Below, one piece after another: positions 1-10,472 of a stretch of 64,000 nt of DNA. The DNA lies in contig NW_026705786.1 in NCBI RefSeq assembly GCF_029867415.1, positions 124,001 to 188,000 of the forward strand. The letters are read 5' to 3'. This DNA comes from Vicia villosa (Eukaryota > Streptophyta > Magnoliopsida > Fabales > Fabaceae). The notes beneath the pieces were generated by a model. It made no database searches. It worked only from the letters and a program-made list of their open reading frames with translations, and was not told the DNA's origin. The position numbers and the translations under genes were made by a program. Each line of letters opens with the position of its first letter. Position 1 is the first letter of the stretch.

Positions 1-316
1 GATGTTATCGGTTTGGGTTAATTTTTCTTGTAACTCGAAGCCCTAAAACAGAGCTTCTAAAACCTAACAATGGTGAAACACCATACCTGCACATGAACCA
101 CAATTAAACAATCCATAACGCATCATAACATCATTGTAAACATAAATATGCTACCGAATTACGTTAATTGGGCGTGAATCATTGAAATCGAGTTTGAAAT
201 TTGGAGAGCAAACCTTGGCTTGATACTTACAATTCCGCATGCTGTAGACCTGGGGATTGATTGGAATTGCTTCACCACCTTCTAAGGATTGTTTTCTAAT
301 GATCAAAAGCCCCTGA
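1..316 (-). repeat. Fragment of a Tat/Ogre-like LTR
   Basis: This stretch aligns by eye with about 60020-60310, inside the minus-strand LTR at the other end of the window. Shared blocks include the runs around 'aagccctaa', 'cataacatcatt' and 'gaaatcgagtt'. It therefore looks like part of the same LTR family in the same orientation. The copia element at 317 interrupts it. No coding capacity is visible, and the remainder lies outside the window or was lost at the 9540/9541 junction. Confidence 0.7.
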
Positions 317-1400
317 TGAAGGAGTGAAAAATACTTAGAAAGGGGGGGGGATTGAATAAGTGTAACTTCTAAAAAACTTGGAAGATAAAAACAATGAACA
401 AAATTATTTTTATCCTGGTTCGTTGTTAACCAAACTACTCCAGTCCACCCCTGACAAGGTGATTTACCTCAACTGAGGATTTAATCCACTAATCCAACTG
501 ATTACAATGGTTATCCACTTAGATACCCTCTAAGTCTTCTAGAGTCTATAGATCACAACTTGATCACTCTAGGAAATCCTTTTACAATCAATGTAAAATA
601 AATGTTTACGAGAGTTTAGATTGCTTCTAATAAAGCTGTAATCACGCAAAGTGATATTTCTCTTAAGTTCTAATTCTTAACACTCACTAAGATATTACAA
701 AGATGTGAGGTTAAAGATGAAGTTCTTTTTGCTTTTCAGTTTGACAGCGTTTCTGTAAGTTTGCGCAAGTGTTGTGTATGCTGCCTCTGAATGGAACTTC
801 TATATATAGGCGCTTGAGAGGAAATGACCGTTGGGAGCATTTAATGCATTGCGTGAATAGTACAACGCTGCGTTTAATGTTTCACACTTTTGTCAACTAC
901 CTCGAGCCATGCTTTTGCTGCCTTTACTGACTTTGCCTTTTGTAGCTTCTAATGTTCTTTTTGTCAGTCAGAGATTTGACGTTACAGCCTTTCATCTTGT
1001 ACTTTCTTCTGGACTCAGAATGTGTTGAATAGACGTTTGAATTTCAGAGTCTCCAGCTTTGGTGCAGAGCATCCTCTGTCTTCAGACTTTGAAGAGCTTT
1101 GAGCGTGATACCATCAGAGCTTCGGAGCTTGTACTTTTGAATGCCATCTTCTGATGCTTTCCAATTCATGTTCTGATTCTGTAGAACCATCTTCTGATGT
1201 CTTGCTAGACCATGTTCTGATGAAGCCATCCAGAACTTCTCGGTCAGTGCTTCTGAACGCTGATTTGTGCATACTCTTTTATACTTTTCCTGAAATGGAA
1301 AACGTAAAGGATTAGAGTACCACATTGTCTTATACAAAATTCATACTTAATGTTATCATCAAAACTAAGAATATTGATCAGAACATTTCTTGTTCTAACA
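317..1400 (-). repeat. 3' LTR of the left SIRE-type copia
   Basis: The LTR is 1,084 bp and runs TG...CA on the minus strand: TGTTAGAACAAG begins at 1400 and the end is the complement of TGAAGGAGTG at 317. The left 520 bp match 9014-9540. A TATA box (complement of tatatata, about 801-808) lies where U3 should end. A 9-10 base G run at about 343 near the end is the counterpart of the C run in the right-hand copia LTRs. Confidence 0.9.
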
Positions 1401-1415
1401 ATCTCCCCCTTTTTG
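1401..1415 (-). other. Polypurine tract (PPT) of the left copia
   Basis: On the minus strand this reads as an A run followed by GGGGGAGAT, directly abutting the LTR start at 1400. It is the plus-strand priming site for reverse transcription and matches the tract at 31896-31911 in the other copia copy. Confidence 0.85.
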
Positions 1416-2172
1416 ATGATAACAAAAACATACATAATTGATATGAATTTGTATCCAGAATATCAGATGAACAAAGACAATACACAGATATAGCATTAAG
1501 CATATAATTCAGACTGTGTGAATATGTCTCCCCCTGAGATTAACAATGTCCCCCTGAAATTAATACTAGAAGAATTTATAAATAAAAGACTTCCCTGAGT
1601 ATTTTTCCATTTCAGTTGAGACTTTCACGTTGAACTTGAACTTCAGAGTATTCAGAGCTTCTCTTCAGAGCTTCCATTGGACAGCTTCTGAGCTTTGAAT
1701 TTCTCTTTGAGATCACTTGTATCAGAGCTCTATATCTTCAGTCTTCTATTAGAGCTTTAGGTTTAACAAGGCATTTCTTGCTTCTGATCTTGAAGCTTCA
1801 GAGCGCTAAGCTTGCTTCAATTCTTTAACAACTTTTCTTTAGAATTGCTTTTCCCCATGTATTTGTTTCTCATATTGACCTTGTACAGAATATCACATTC
1901 CTGCAAAAACTATCAAAGACAGAAAACTTGCAAATAATTATTAGGAATGTTGAGACTTAAGCCCAGAAATTGATAATATAAATCAATTCAATTATCACAT
2001 TTCTCCCCCTTTTTATCATAACATCAAAAAGTATAAAAGATTCAGATGAAAGACACAATAGAATGAAGAAAGAAAAGATAATTTTTCATTTCTAATCAGA
2101 AGAGAGAATACAAAGAAGATGCAGCAAACAAATGCAAAAAACGAAGAAAAACCAACTAAGACACAAGACATA
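1416..2172 (-). other. 3' untranslated region of the left copia
   Basis: This is about 750 bp between the env-like frame and the PPT, with no coding frame. It holds further GGGGGA-type purine tracts on the minus strand at about 1527-1540, 1549-1560 and 2001-2014. The last, with its flanks, matches a tract at 31062-31077 in the other copy. Confidence 0.75.
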
Positions 2173-4576
2173 CTACGAATGGCTAAACTTAGAAGCTAAG
2201 GCGGCCAGAAGGTTCTTAATCTCATAAGTGTCTTCAGCTTGCTTCTTGGAGGTTTCTTCTTGGTTCTTCATCCAAGTTCTGAACTCCGCATTAGTGTCAT
2301 CTTGCTTGTCCAGACGACTAGCCAAGTTAGCTTGATTTTGTTGGAGTTCCTTCAGAGTGTTCAACAGAACAGAGGCAGAAGGACCAACAGAAGAAGCATC
2401 AAAGCTCTTAACCAGAACAAGATGAGCAGCATCAGCTTCAACCATTTGAACATCTTCATGATTTTCCTCAGCAGGAATTTCTTCAGTAGGAAGCCCTTTT
2501 GAAAACTGGAGGTTCAGGTTCTAGAGGATACTCAACTTCTGGGTAAACCATATCAGGATCCTTTTCCAGAGAGTTCTCCCTGAACCAGTTGAACAACATC
2601 TGAAAATCTCCAGTAAAAACCTTGTAAGGATATGGCTTCCATACAACTATTGCCAGAGGATTTTCTTCTTCTAACTCATCAACAAACTGCTTCTCTTCCA
2701 GAGGCTTCCAGTTGGTGATTGGATGATAGTACTTTCCATCATCATACTCCAAAAAGAGTCCATCAGGAGCCAAACAATCTTTCTGGAGATCCAAAAATTC
2801 AGCTTGTATTTCCTTATCAAAATCTCTCCAGAGCTTTCCAGCAGCTACATGATCCAACTTGGAATCATGAGCAACCTTCAGAACTTCTAAACTTGTCCTG
2901 ACCTTGTACTTTAATAATTCAAAACGAATATCAACAGAGGGTTTAGGAGGGTTGATTCTGAGATGGGTGATAGGAGAGTCTGGGTTAAAAATAAAATAAG
3001 GTTCAGGTTCTCTAGAGAACAAAGTAGAGGTGGTTGAAGAGGATAGAGAGGATGATGAATTTGTTGTGGAGGTAGATGAAGGGTCATTTATTGGTGAGAT
3101 TGCTGAAGGAATGGAGAAGGTTGAATGAGGTTGATTAGTGGAAAAGATATTTTCAGATGGAATAGTTGGAAAGATGGCATTTAGAGGTTGGGGGTTCAGA
3201 GTTGGTTCAGAATGAAGAGGATGGTTTCTTTTAGAGGTGGTGGATGAAGATGGAATTTCAGAAGAAGATGGTCTTTTCTGAGGAGGGAGGTCAGAGGTAG
3301 AATGTAAACTAGAGGTGTCTACATTATCAATATCTTCTATGAGCTTCTGAATCTGTTTAGAAGTTCTAGGTACTTTGAGGGACTCTGTTGATACGTATTC
3401 AGAACTATTAACAGGTACAGAGTCAGAGATTACAATACCTGAAGGTTTCTTTTGCTTCTTAGCTTTCTTTGGAGCAACACCTTCATTAGTAACTTTTCTC
3501 TTCAGCTTCTTCTGTTTCTTCTTCTTATCCTTTTTCTTTAACTTATCCAAAGATGGAAGAGTTCTTCCACGAATCCATGCAGGATCAACTTCTGACTGGT
3601 CTCTTACAGAAGATTCCAGATAGAGTTGAACAGATTCTGATAGTTCTTCCTTGAACATCTGAGGGAATTCAGCAATAGGAATTCTTCTGGTCAGAATATC
3701 AGGAATTGCCTTTGGAGTGGAGATCACCTTCTTAATCAAGTGCGTTCTTCTCAAAGACTGAGCAGTCAGAGTACTCCCATGAACAACAGTCAGATCATGA
3801 TTGAAGACAACTTCTCTCAGAGTATCAATCAGACCACTCTCAGTCAGAATGTCTGATACCAATCTTCCCATAGGAATGGTATTCTTCTTAATTTTGGGAT
3901 ACTTCAGACGTTCTGCCTCCCTTGATTCTGTCACATGAGTACACAAATGATTGAACAGAACTTGAGGCAAGTTTATTCTCATACCCTTTCCAATGCAGTA
4001 CAGCAGGAACTGCTGATCTTGACTGATGTAGGTTGCAGAATTTGTAGGTTTTCTGTGATTGAAAGATCCCAGAATGATCTTTGCCCAAACTCTGTACGAA
4101 GGCTTCAGATTTGTAGAGTGAGGAGAGCCTTTTCTAGAAGTAAACAACTCTGGATGAACTTTATCCCAATCAGTTCTTCTAGGGAGAGAACCAAAAATTC
4201 CACCCAAACCTTGAAGGCTGTATAACTTCCTTATCAGATTCTCAGAGACAACAACTTCTTGCCCTAGCATGAAGGAGATGATAGTAGTTGGGGTAACAGT
4301 GGCATGAGTCCAAAATTCCTTAACCAAAAGAGGATAAATCGGTCCAATAAGACATTCAAAATAGTTTGCCCATCCTTGAACCAACATATCTGTTTAGATG
4401 TTGAAATCGTGTGCTTGCAAATTTTCAAAATCTACTATAGATTCACAAAGAACTTCCAAATCATCGTATGGAATCAAACAAGTCTTCAATGGAGTGAAGA
4501 CAGATTTCTGTTGTTGAACTTGTTCTTGATGTTTAGAGGACGAAGCCTTGCGTTGAACATTGGATGAAGAAGCCAT
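2173..4576 (-). pseudogene. env-like ORF of SIRE-type copia, nearly open
   Basis: This frame follows pol in SIRE/Maximus elements; its role is not established, and 'env-like' is a family label, not a demonstrated function. The start (ATG 4576-4574) gives MASSSNVQ. One stop (4396-4394) interrupts the N-terminus after about 60 codons. From 4387 the frame is open for 634 codons to 2483. The first 250 residues are a globular region conserved with 28519-29600, including a VTPT-IISF-LG-EVV core. A lysine-rich stretch and a Ser/Pro/Thr-rich linker follow. A frameshift near 2500 moves the last 90 residues (2445-2173), which look like a coiled coil (LKELQQNQANLASRLDKQ), into another frame. I see no clear signal peptide or transmembrane segment. 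Confidence 0.8.
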
Positions 4577-5080
4577 TTAAGCAAAACTGAGATTGCTGGG
4601 TTTCACTTTAGGGTTTTGAAAAAAGAGCAGGAGAGGCAAAAATGCATAAAACGATGAACAGTGAAGATGAGTAGAAAGAGATGAAATGAATGTGAGATGC
4701 GTTTATATAGGCACGGATTTGAAATAAAATGCAATGAAATTCTAAATGAGAGAGATTACTAGATGTGAATCAATCATAATTAATGTTGAATGACGTTAGG
4801 AGAGATAACGTGAATTTTGAAAAGATTTGCACAGTTACCTAGGGCGGCGTCTCATCAACTGCACGCATGCTTGTCCCTTCAGAATGAACACGTGGTCATC
4901 ATCTAGAATAGCTGGTGACAGCTGTTTTGATCTAATAGAAGTTCTGGATCAACTTAGACATATGAAACGTTAGCAATAACAGAATCAGAGTATCTAAATG
5001 ATCAAACATAACCAGAACATCTGATAAGAAATAAATAAACATTTCAAATCTAATCCATATATCAGATCTTCTCAACACCT
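4577..5080 (-). other. Spacer between pol and env-like ORF, left copia
   Basis: This is a 504-bp non-coding gap. On the minus strand it contains a TATA-like element (4710-4701) about 125 bp before the env-like start codon. The right-hand copia has an equivalent 495-bp spacer (28024-28518) with recognisable similarity around the 'cctagggcggcgtc' block. Confidence 0.7.
4701..4710 (-). promoter_or_regulatory. TATA-like element upstream of the env-like ORF
   Basis: On the minus strand the sequence is CTATATAAAC, followed by CT-rich DNA and the ATG at 4576, a spacing that would suit a plant core promoter. In the other copia the corresponding position (about 28401-28414) reads cttttaaatacc, a poorer match. 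Whether it is used is not known. Confidence 0.35.
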
Positions 5081-7107
5081 TCATTCTGGGCATAAGTCCA
5101 TACTGATGTTCTTCAGAATGAACTTAAACTTATCTTCAGCAAGGGGTTTTGTAAATATATCAGCCCACTGATGTTCTGTATCCATAAAGTTTAAAGAAAG
5201 AACACCCTTCTAAACATAGTCCCTAATGAAGTGATGTTTAATCTCAATATGTTTAGCTTTATAATGTAAGATAGGATTCTTAGATAAACAAATAGCAGAA
5301 GTATTATCACAGAATATAGGAATGTTACTCTCATATATCTGATAGTCTTCTAGCTGACTTTTCATCCAGAGCATCTGTGTACTACATCCAGCAGCAGCAA
5401 CATATTCTGCTTCTATAGTTGAGAGTGCAATGGTAGCTTGCTTCTTGCTGTACCAGGAGAGCAGGTGGCTACCCAGAAACTGACAGCTTCCAGAAGTACT
5501 TTTCCTTTCAACTCTATCTCCAGCGTAATCAGCATCACCATATCCTACTAAGTTGTATTCTTCAAATCTTCTGTAGACTACACCAACATTAGTAGTACCT
5601 TTCACATACCTCTGAATTCTTTTAACACCTGTTAAGTGAGATTCTCTAGGATCTGATTGGAATCTAGCACACAAGCATACACTAAATAAAATATCAGGCC
5701 TAAAAGCAAGAAGATATATAAGAGATCCTATCATACCTCTGTAGATCTTTTGATCTACCTTCTTGCTTACCTTATTCTTACCTAATACACACGTTGGATG
5801 CATTGGAGTCTTTGCTTCTTTACTTTCAGACAGATTAAACTTCTTCAGAAGCTCTTTCACATACTTGGTCTGATGAACATAAGTTCCTTCAGAAGTTTGA
5901 TTGATCTGAATGCCTAGGAAGTACTTGAGTTCTCCCATCATGCTCATCTCAAATTCTTCCTGCATAGACTTATCAAACTCCTTTCCAAGTGTAGCATTAG
6001 ATGTTCCAAATATGATATCATCAACATAAATTTGGAAAATTAAAATATCCCTTTTAAAGGTTTTACAGAAGAGAGTTGTGTCTACTTTTCCTCTTGTGAA
6101 ACCATTATCTAGAAGGAAAGAACTTAATCTTTCATACCAAGCTCTGGGAGCTTGCTTCAATCCGTATAATGATTTCTTTAACTTAAAAACATGTTCTGGA
6201 GACTTATAGTCTTCAAAACTAGGAGGTTGGTGGACATAAACTTCTTCATCTATATAACCATTTAGAAAGGCACTCTTAACATCCATCTAAAGCAGAGTGA
6301 TGTTATTCTGAGTGGAAAATGAAATTAATAAATGAATAGATTCTAACCTAGCCACTGGTGCAAAGGTTTCTGTATAGTCAATGCCTTCTTGCTGACTATA
6401 GCCCTGAGCAACCAGTCTGGCTTTGTTTCTGATGACTTCACCTTTCTCACTCAGCTTGTTTCTGAAGACCCACTTTGTTCCAATGATGTTAAATCCTTTT
6501 GGTCTTGGAACCAGATCCTAAACATCATTCCTTGTAAACTGATTTAACTCTTCTTGCATGGCAATAATCCAGTCAACATCTTCCAGAGCTTGATCAACAG
6601 AAGTTGGTTCAATCAAGGATACTAGACCAAATTGACATTCTGCATTGTTCTTCAGGAATGCTCTAGTTATGATGGGATCATCTTTCTTTCCAATGATAAC
6701 ATCTTCTGGATGAGCAGAGTTGAGTCTAGAACATATTCAGAGTGTTGGCTCTTCAGATATTATGAGATTCTCTAAAGAGGCTGCAACTTGATCTTCTGAT
6801 ACTTCTTTACTCTTGGGTTCTTCATGATCTGAGTTAGAGATATCTATATCTGCAAAATTCTCAAACTGCTTTGGCTTTTCAAGACCAAGCTTATTATCAA
6901 ATCTGATATTGATTGATTCTTCAACTACCAGAGTTTTAGTATTGTATACTCTGTAATCTTTTAAGCGTTCAGAATATCCAAGTAGAAAATACATCTGAGC
7001 TTTAGAATCAAACTTATTTAGATGATCTTTAGTATTTAGAATATAGCATACACATCCAAATGGATGGAAATAAGAATTGTTGGGCTTTCTGTTCTTCCAC
7101 AATTCAT
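5081..7107 (-). pseudogene. Copia pol remnant: integrase C-terminus, RT, RNase H
   Basis: A single minus-strand frame runs from about 7107 to the stop at 5083-5081. It begins in the integrase C-terminal part (WKNRKPNNSYFHPFG, then SERLKDYRVYN), continues through reverse transcriptase with the catalytic YVDD at 6028-6017, and ends in RNase H and the ADIFTKPLA tail. In-frame stops lie at 6739-6737, near 6520, at 6289-6287 and at 5212-5210. Protease, the integrase zinc finger and the D,D,E core are absent, removed by a deletion equivalent to 24936-25972 of the right copy. Confidence 0.9.
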
Positions 7108-8931
7108 GACATGTTTGTCTTTTGAGCTTTGAAGGAGATCTGCAACAGGAATTATCTTATCCTTAGGTACCCACATTCTTTTGGGTCCTTTGGGGTTAGT
7201 CCTTCTCAAGTTCTGATTGAACTGAGATTTAGCATGTGGTTTAGCATAATATTTTCTATAGTGTGCAACAACATTTTTCTTTGTGTGTGTTATGTGGAAA
7301 CTCTGAGAGTGTGATGTGTGTTTGATATCATGAGAATGGCCATACTTGAACTGATCATACAAAGGTTTGTATGTGATAATCATCTCATAAAGAGGTTCAA
7401 GTTTATATGGGGTTTCACCCTCAAAGCCTATGCCTATTCTCTTGTTTCCACTTACACCATATATCATAAAGGCTAGCTGACTTCTGCCTATCCCTCTAGA
7501 TAAGAACTTTCTGAAGCTCAATTCATATTCTTTCAAAATATTGTTAGTGCTTGGAATAGACTTTTCTGAACTTGAAGATGATTTAATATCTTTAGTTAAT
7601 TTTAAAACTTTTTCTTTCAGTTCAGAATTTTCTATTTCAAGTCTCTTAGTTTCAGATTCAAAGAGCTTTTTCAGCTTTTTGTATTTGATACTAAGATGAC
7701 TCTTGACTTCCAGAAGTTCATATAAGCTGGAAACTAAATCATCTCTAGTGAGTTCAGAAAATACCTCATCAGAGTCTGAATCAGAACTAGACTCTTCACC
7801 AGCATCAACTGTTGCCATGAGTGCTATGTTTGCCTGCTCATCTTTAGAGTCTGACTCTTGATCAGAAGAATCTGAGTCATCCAATGTAGCCATAAGACCT
7901 TTCTTCTTTTCAAATCTTTTCTTGGGCTTATCCCTATGAAGCTTTGGACATTCATTCTTGTAGTGTCCAGGCTCTTTACATTCATAGCACGTCACCTTCT
8001 TCTTGCTAGATCTTCTATGTTCAGAAGATTCTCCTTTTTCAGGTCTTTTGAAGTTCTTGAAGTTCTTGAACTTTCTCTGCTTGCTTTTCCAGAGTTGATT
8101 TACTCTTCTGAATATTATAGATAGTTTATCTTCTTCTTCTTCTGACTCTGACTGGTCAAATTCTTCTTCTTCAGCCTGAAAAGCGTTAGTGCATTTTTTA
8201 TTATTAGATTTTAATGCAATAGATTTACCTTTCTTCTGAGGTTCATTTGCATCCAGCTCATTCTCATGACTCCTTAGGGCACTGATCAGCTCCTCAAGAG
8301 ACACTTCATTCAGATTCTTGGCAATCTTGAATGCAGTCACCATGGGTCCCCATCTTCTGGGTAAGCTTTTGATGATCTTCTTTACATGATCAGCTTTGGT
8401 GTAGCCTTTATGTAGCACTCTCAATCCATCAGTCAGAGTCTGGAACCTTGAAAACATTGCTTCAATGTTCTCATCTTCCTCCATCTTGAATTCTTCATAC
8501 TTCTAGATTAGAGCTAAAGTCTTTGTCTCCTTTACTTGAGCATTTCCCTCATGAGTCCTCTTTAGAGATTCAAAGATATCATGAGCTGTTTCTCTATTTG
8601 TTATCTTCTCATACTCAGCATGAGAGATAACATTTAGCAATATGGTCCTTGACTTGTGATGATTCTTGAATTCTTTCTTTTGGTCATCACTCATAGCTTG
8701 TCTTGGAATCTTGACTCCACGAGTGTTTACAGGATGTGTGTAACGATACAACACTAAGTCCCATAAGTCACCATCTTGACAAAGAAAGTAACTTTCAAGT
8801 CTATCCTTCCAATACTCAAAATTTTCACCATCAAAGACTGGTGGTCTATTGTAACCATTGAAGCTACTGCTTCCATTGTTACCGTTGTTGTTTTGCTCAG
8901 GAGGAGGAGTAGATGAAGTTGTTTCAACCAT
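7108..8931 (-). pseudogene. Copia gag with zinc knuckle, left copy
   Basis: Gag packages the RNA and forms the particle. The start chosen is ATG 8931-8929 (MVETTSST), shortly after the PBS leader; it aligns with the start of the right-hand copy. The retrotransposon gag domain (NFEYWKDRLESYF ... RRWGPMVTAFK) is followed by an acidic/lysine-rich linker and a CCHC zinc knuckle, CYECKEPGHYKNEC (7989-7948). One in-frame stop lies at 8505-8503 inside the gag domain. The rest stays open to the deletion junction near 7105, where it runs out of frame into integrase sequence. Confidence 0.9.
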
Positions 8932-8994
8932 TTTGAATTTGTGTTTTTCTCCCTGAATCTTTTTTCTAACACGGTTAAGTGCTTGCACCTAGAA

Positions 8995-9011
8995 CCGGCG
9001 CTCTGATGCCA
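8995..9011 (-). other. Primer binding site (PBS), left copia
   Basis: On the minus strand this is TGGCATCAGAGCGCCGG, two bases inside the LTR boundary at 9014. It resembles the initiator-tRNA-Met PBS of plant copia elements (TGGTATCAGAGC) with one difference. The same PBS occurs at 22996 and 33046. Confidence 0.85.
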
Positions 9012-9013
9012 AT

Positions 9014-9540
9014 TGAAGGAGTGAAAACACTTAGAAAGGGGGGGGGGGATTGAATAAGTGTAACTTCTAAAAAACTTGGAAGATAAAAACAATGAACAAA
9101 ATTATTTTTATCTTGGTTCGTTGTTAACCAAACTACTCCAATTCACCCCTGACAAGGTGATTTACCTCAACTGAGGATTTAATCCACTAATCCAACTGAT
9201 TACAATGGCTATCCACTTAGATAACCTCTAAGTCTTCTAGAGTCTACAGATCACAACTTGATCACTCTAGGAAATCCTTTTACAATCAATGTAAAATAAA
9301 TGTTTACAGGAGTTTAGATTGCTTCTAATAAAGCTGTAATTACACAAAGTGATATTTCTCTTAAGTTCTAATTCTTAACACTCACTAAGATATTACAAAT
9401 TAAGATGTGAGGTTGAAGATGAAGTTCTTTTTGCTTTTCAGTTTGACAGTGTTTCTGTAAGTTTGCGCAAGTGTTGTGTATGCTGCTTTTGAATGGAACT
9501 TCTATATATAGGCGCTTAAGAGGAAATGACTGTTGGGAGC
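9014..9540 (-). repeat. Truncated 5' LTR of the left copia
   Basis: This matches 317-836 and keeps the R/U5-side half of the LTR, including the TATA box complement at about 9502-9510. It stops abruptly at 9540, where LARD LTR sequence begins. The U3 half and the outer end of the element are missing. Confidence 0.9.
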
Positions 9541-10456
9541 GATGTTGAGTTACCTCTAATTATTGGTAACATTTGTGATATGGGCGTATGCCTCGTGACG
9601 ATGTTGTTGTGATTTGTTTTGTAATGATGCATTCATTGAGTCTCATGATTGCATGTTTTAGCGACGGCCTTGGTTTGGATACTATGACGAAGGCTTATGC
9701 CTGTTTTGATGCCTCTATTTATTGGCAATTGGCGAAGGGGGCTGAAACCCTGGGTACCACATGCATGTGCATTTGTTAGAGTCCCATTTCATTTGCGTGA
9801 TTATGAGTTTATGTGTTGTGATGTTTGAATCGTTGTGAAATCTGAATATGAATTATATGAGATATTGTGACATGTGTTGTTTTGATTTAAACACTGAAGT
9901 AAACTAGACGCTAATGATTATACCGCAAAGTAATGATTATTATGACTTGAACCGTATATATACTGTTTATAATCACCCTAATTTATATGGTTTGATATCT
10001 CACCGTTTTCTTTTGTTTCGCGTTACCTTTATGTTGGTAACGTGTAGGTGATAGCTTTTATGAAGATTTAGACGATGTTAGTCGAGTCGGTGGTCGCTCT
10101 GATACGTAGCTCTCGGGGGGATAAGCTATTGTTTTATTAATTGTTATGTTTGATGGATTTTTAATGATGTTTTATTTTGGTTGTGACTCAAAGTTGTTTT
10201 GTGAAGATGCTATGATTAAAATAAATTATTGTGAAGTTTTGTGAATTCCGCTGCGAGATAAAGTAATTATTTTGATAAAGTGATTTTTGAGGATTAATTT
10301 TTAATTGTCCGTTTATGTTTATGTGCTATGTATCTATGTGAAGGCGTGAATACCGTAAATGATTTGAATGACGAAATGTGACATCTCAATTGTATCTTTT
10401 CTTGAATTTTATACTCTGATTTCCGTATAATTATCGAGTAGAATTAGGGTGTTACA
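9541..10456 (+). repeat. 5' LTR fragment of L1
   Basis: This is the 3' part of the LTR, ending AGGGTGTTACA at 10456. It aligns with 33329-34159. Relative to this copy, the 3' LTR has lost about 85 bp near 33410 (equivalent to about 9625-9710), and scattered substitutions show the copy is old. No gene is seen. Confidence 0.85.
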
Positions 10457-10460
10457 TTAG

Positions 10461-10472
10461 TGGTATCCGAGC
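10461..10472 (+). other. PBS of L1
   Basis: TGGTATCCGAGC matches the initiator-tRNA-Met PBS (TGGTATCAGAGC) with one mismatch and starts four bases after the LTR end. The same site without the mismatch is present in L3 at 18544-18533. Confidence 0.8.

Larger units (their letters stand above)
317..9540 (-). mobile_element. Truncated SIRE/Maximus-type Ty1/copia retrotransposon, minus strand
   Basis: Reading on the minus strand, the order is 5' LTR (9540-9014, truncated), PBS, gag (8931-about 7108), pol remnant (about 7107-5081), env-like ORF (4576-2173), PPT and 3' LTR (1400-317). Gag-pol followed by an env-like frame is the SIRE/Maximus layout. The copy is defective: its gag-pol frame lacks protease and most of integrase, stops are scattered through it, and the 5' LTR keeps only 527 of about 1,084 bp. 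With the outer end lost, no target duplication can be checked; the five bases left of 317 are cctga. Confidence 0.9.

Noticed and set aside
343..352. G runs near 343 and 9040, and C runs near 22965, 33010 and 36030, as special structures
   Set aside because: They are a normal feature near the 3' end of these copia LTRs, and run length varies between copies or through sequencing.
2719..4225. Plus-strand frames at 2719-2901, 3375-3623 and 3935-4225
   Set aside because: They are antisense shadows of the minus-strand env-like frame.
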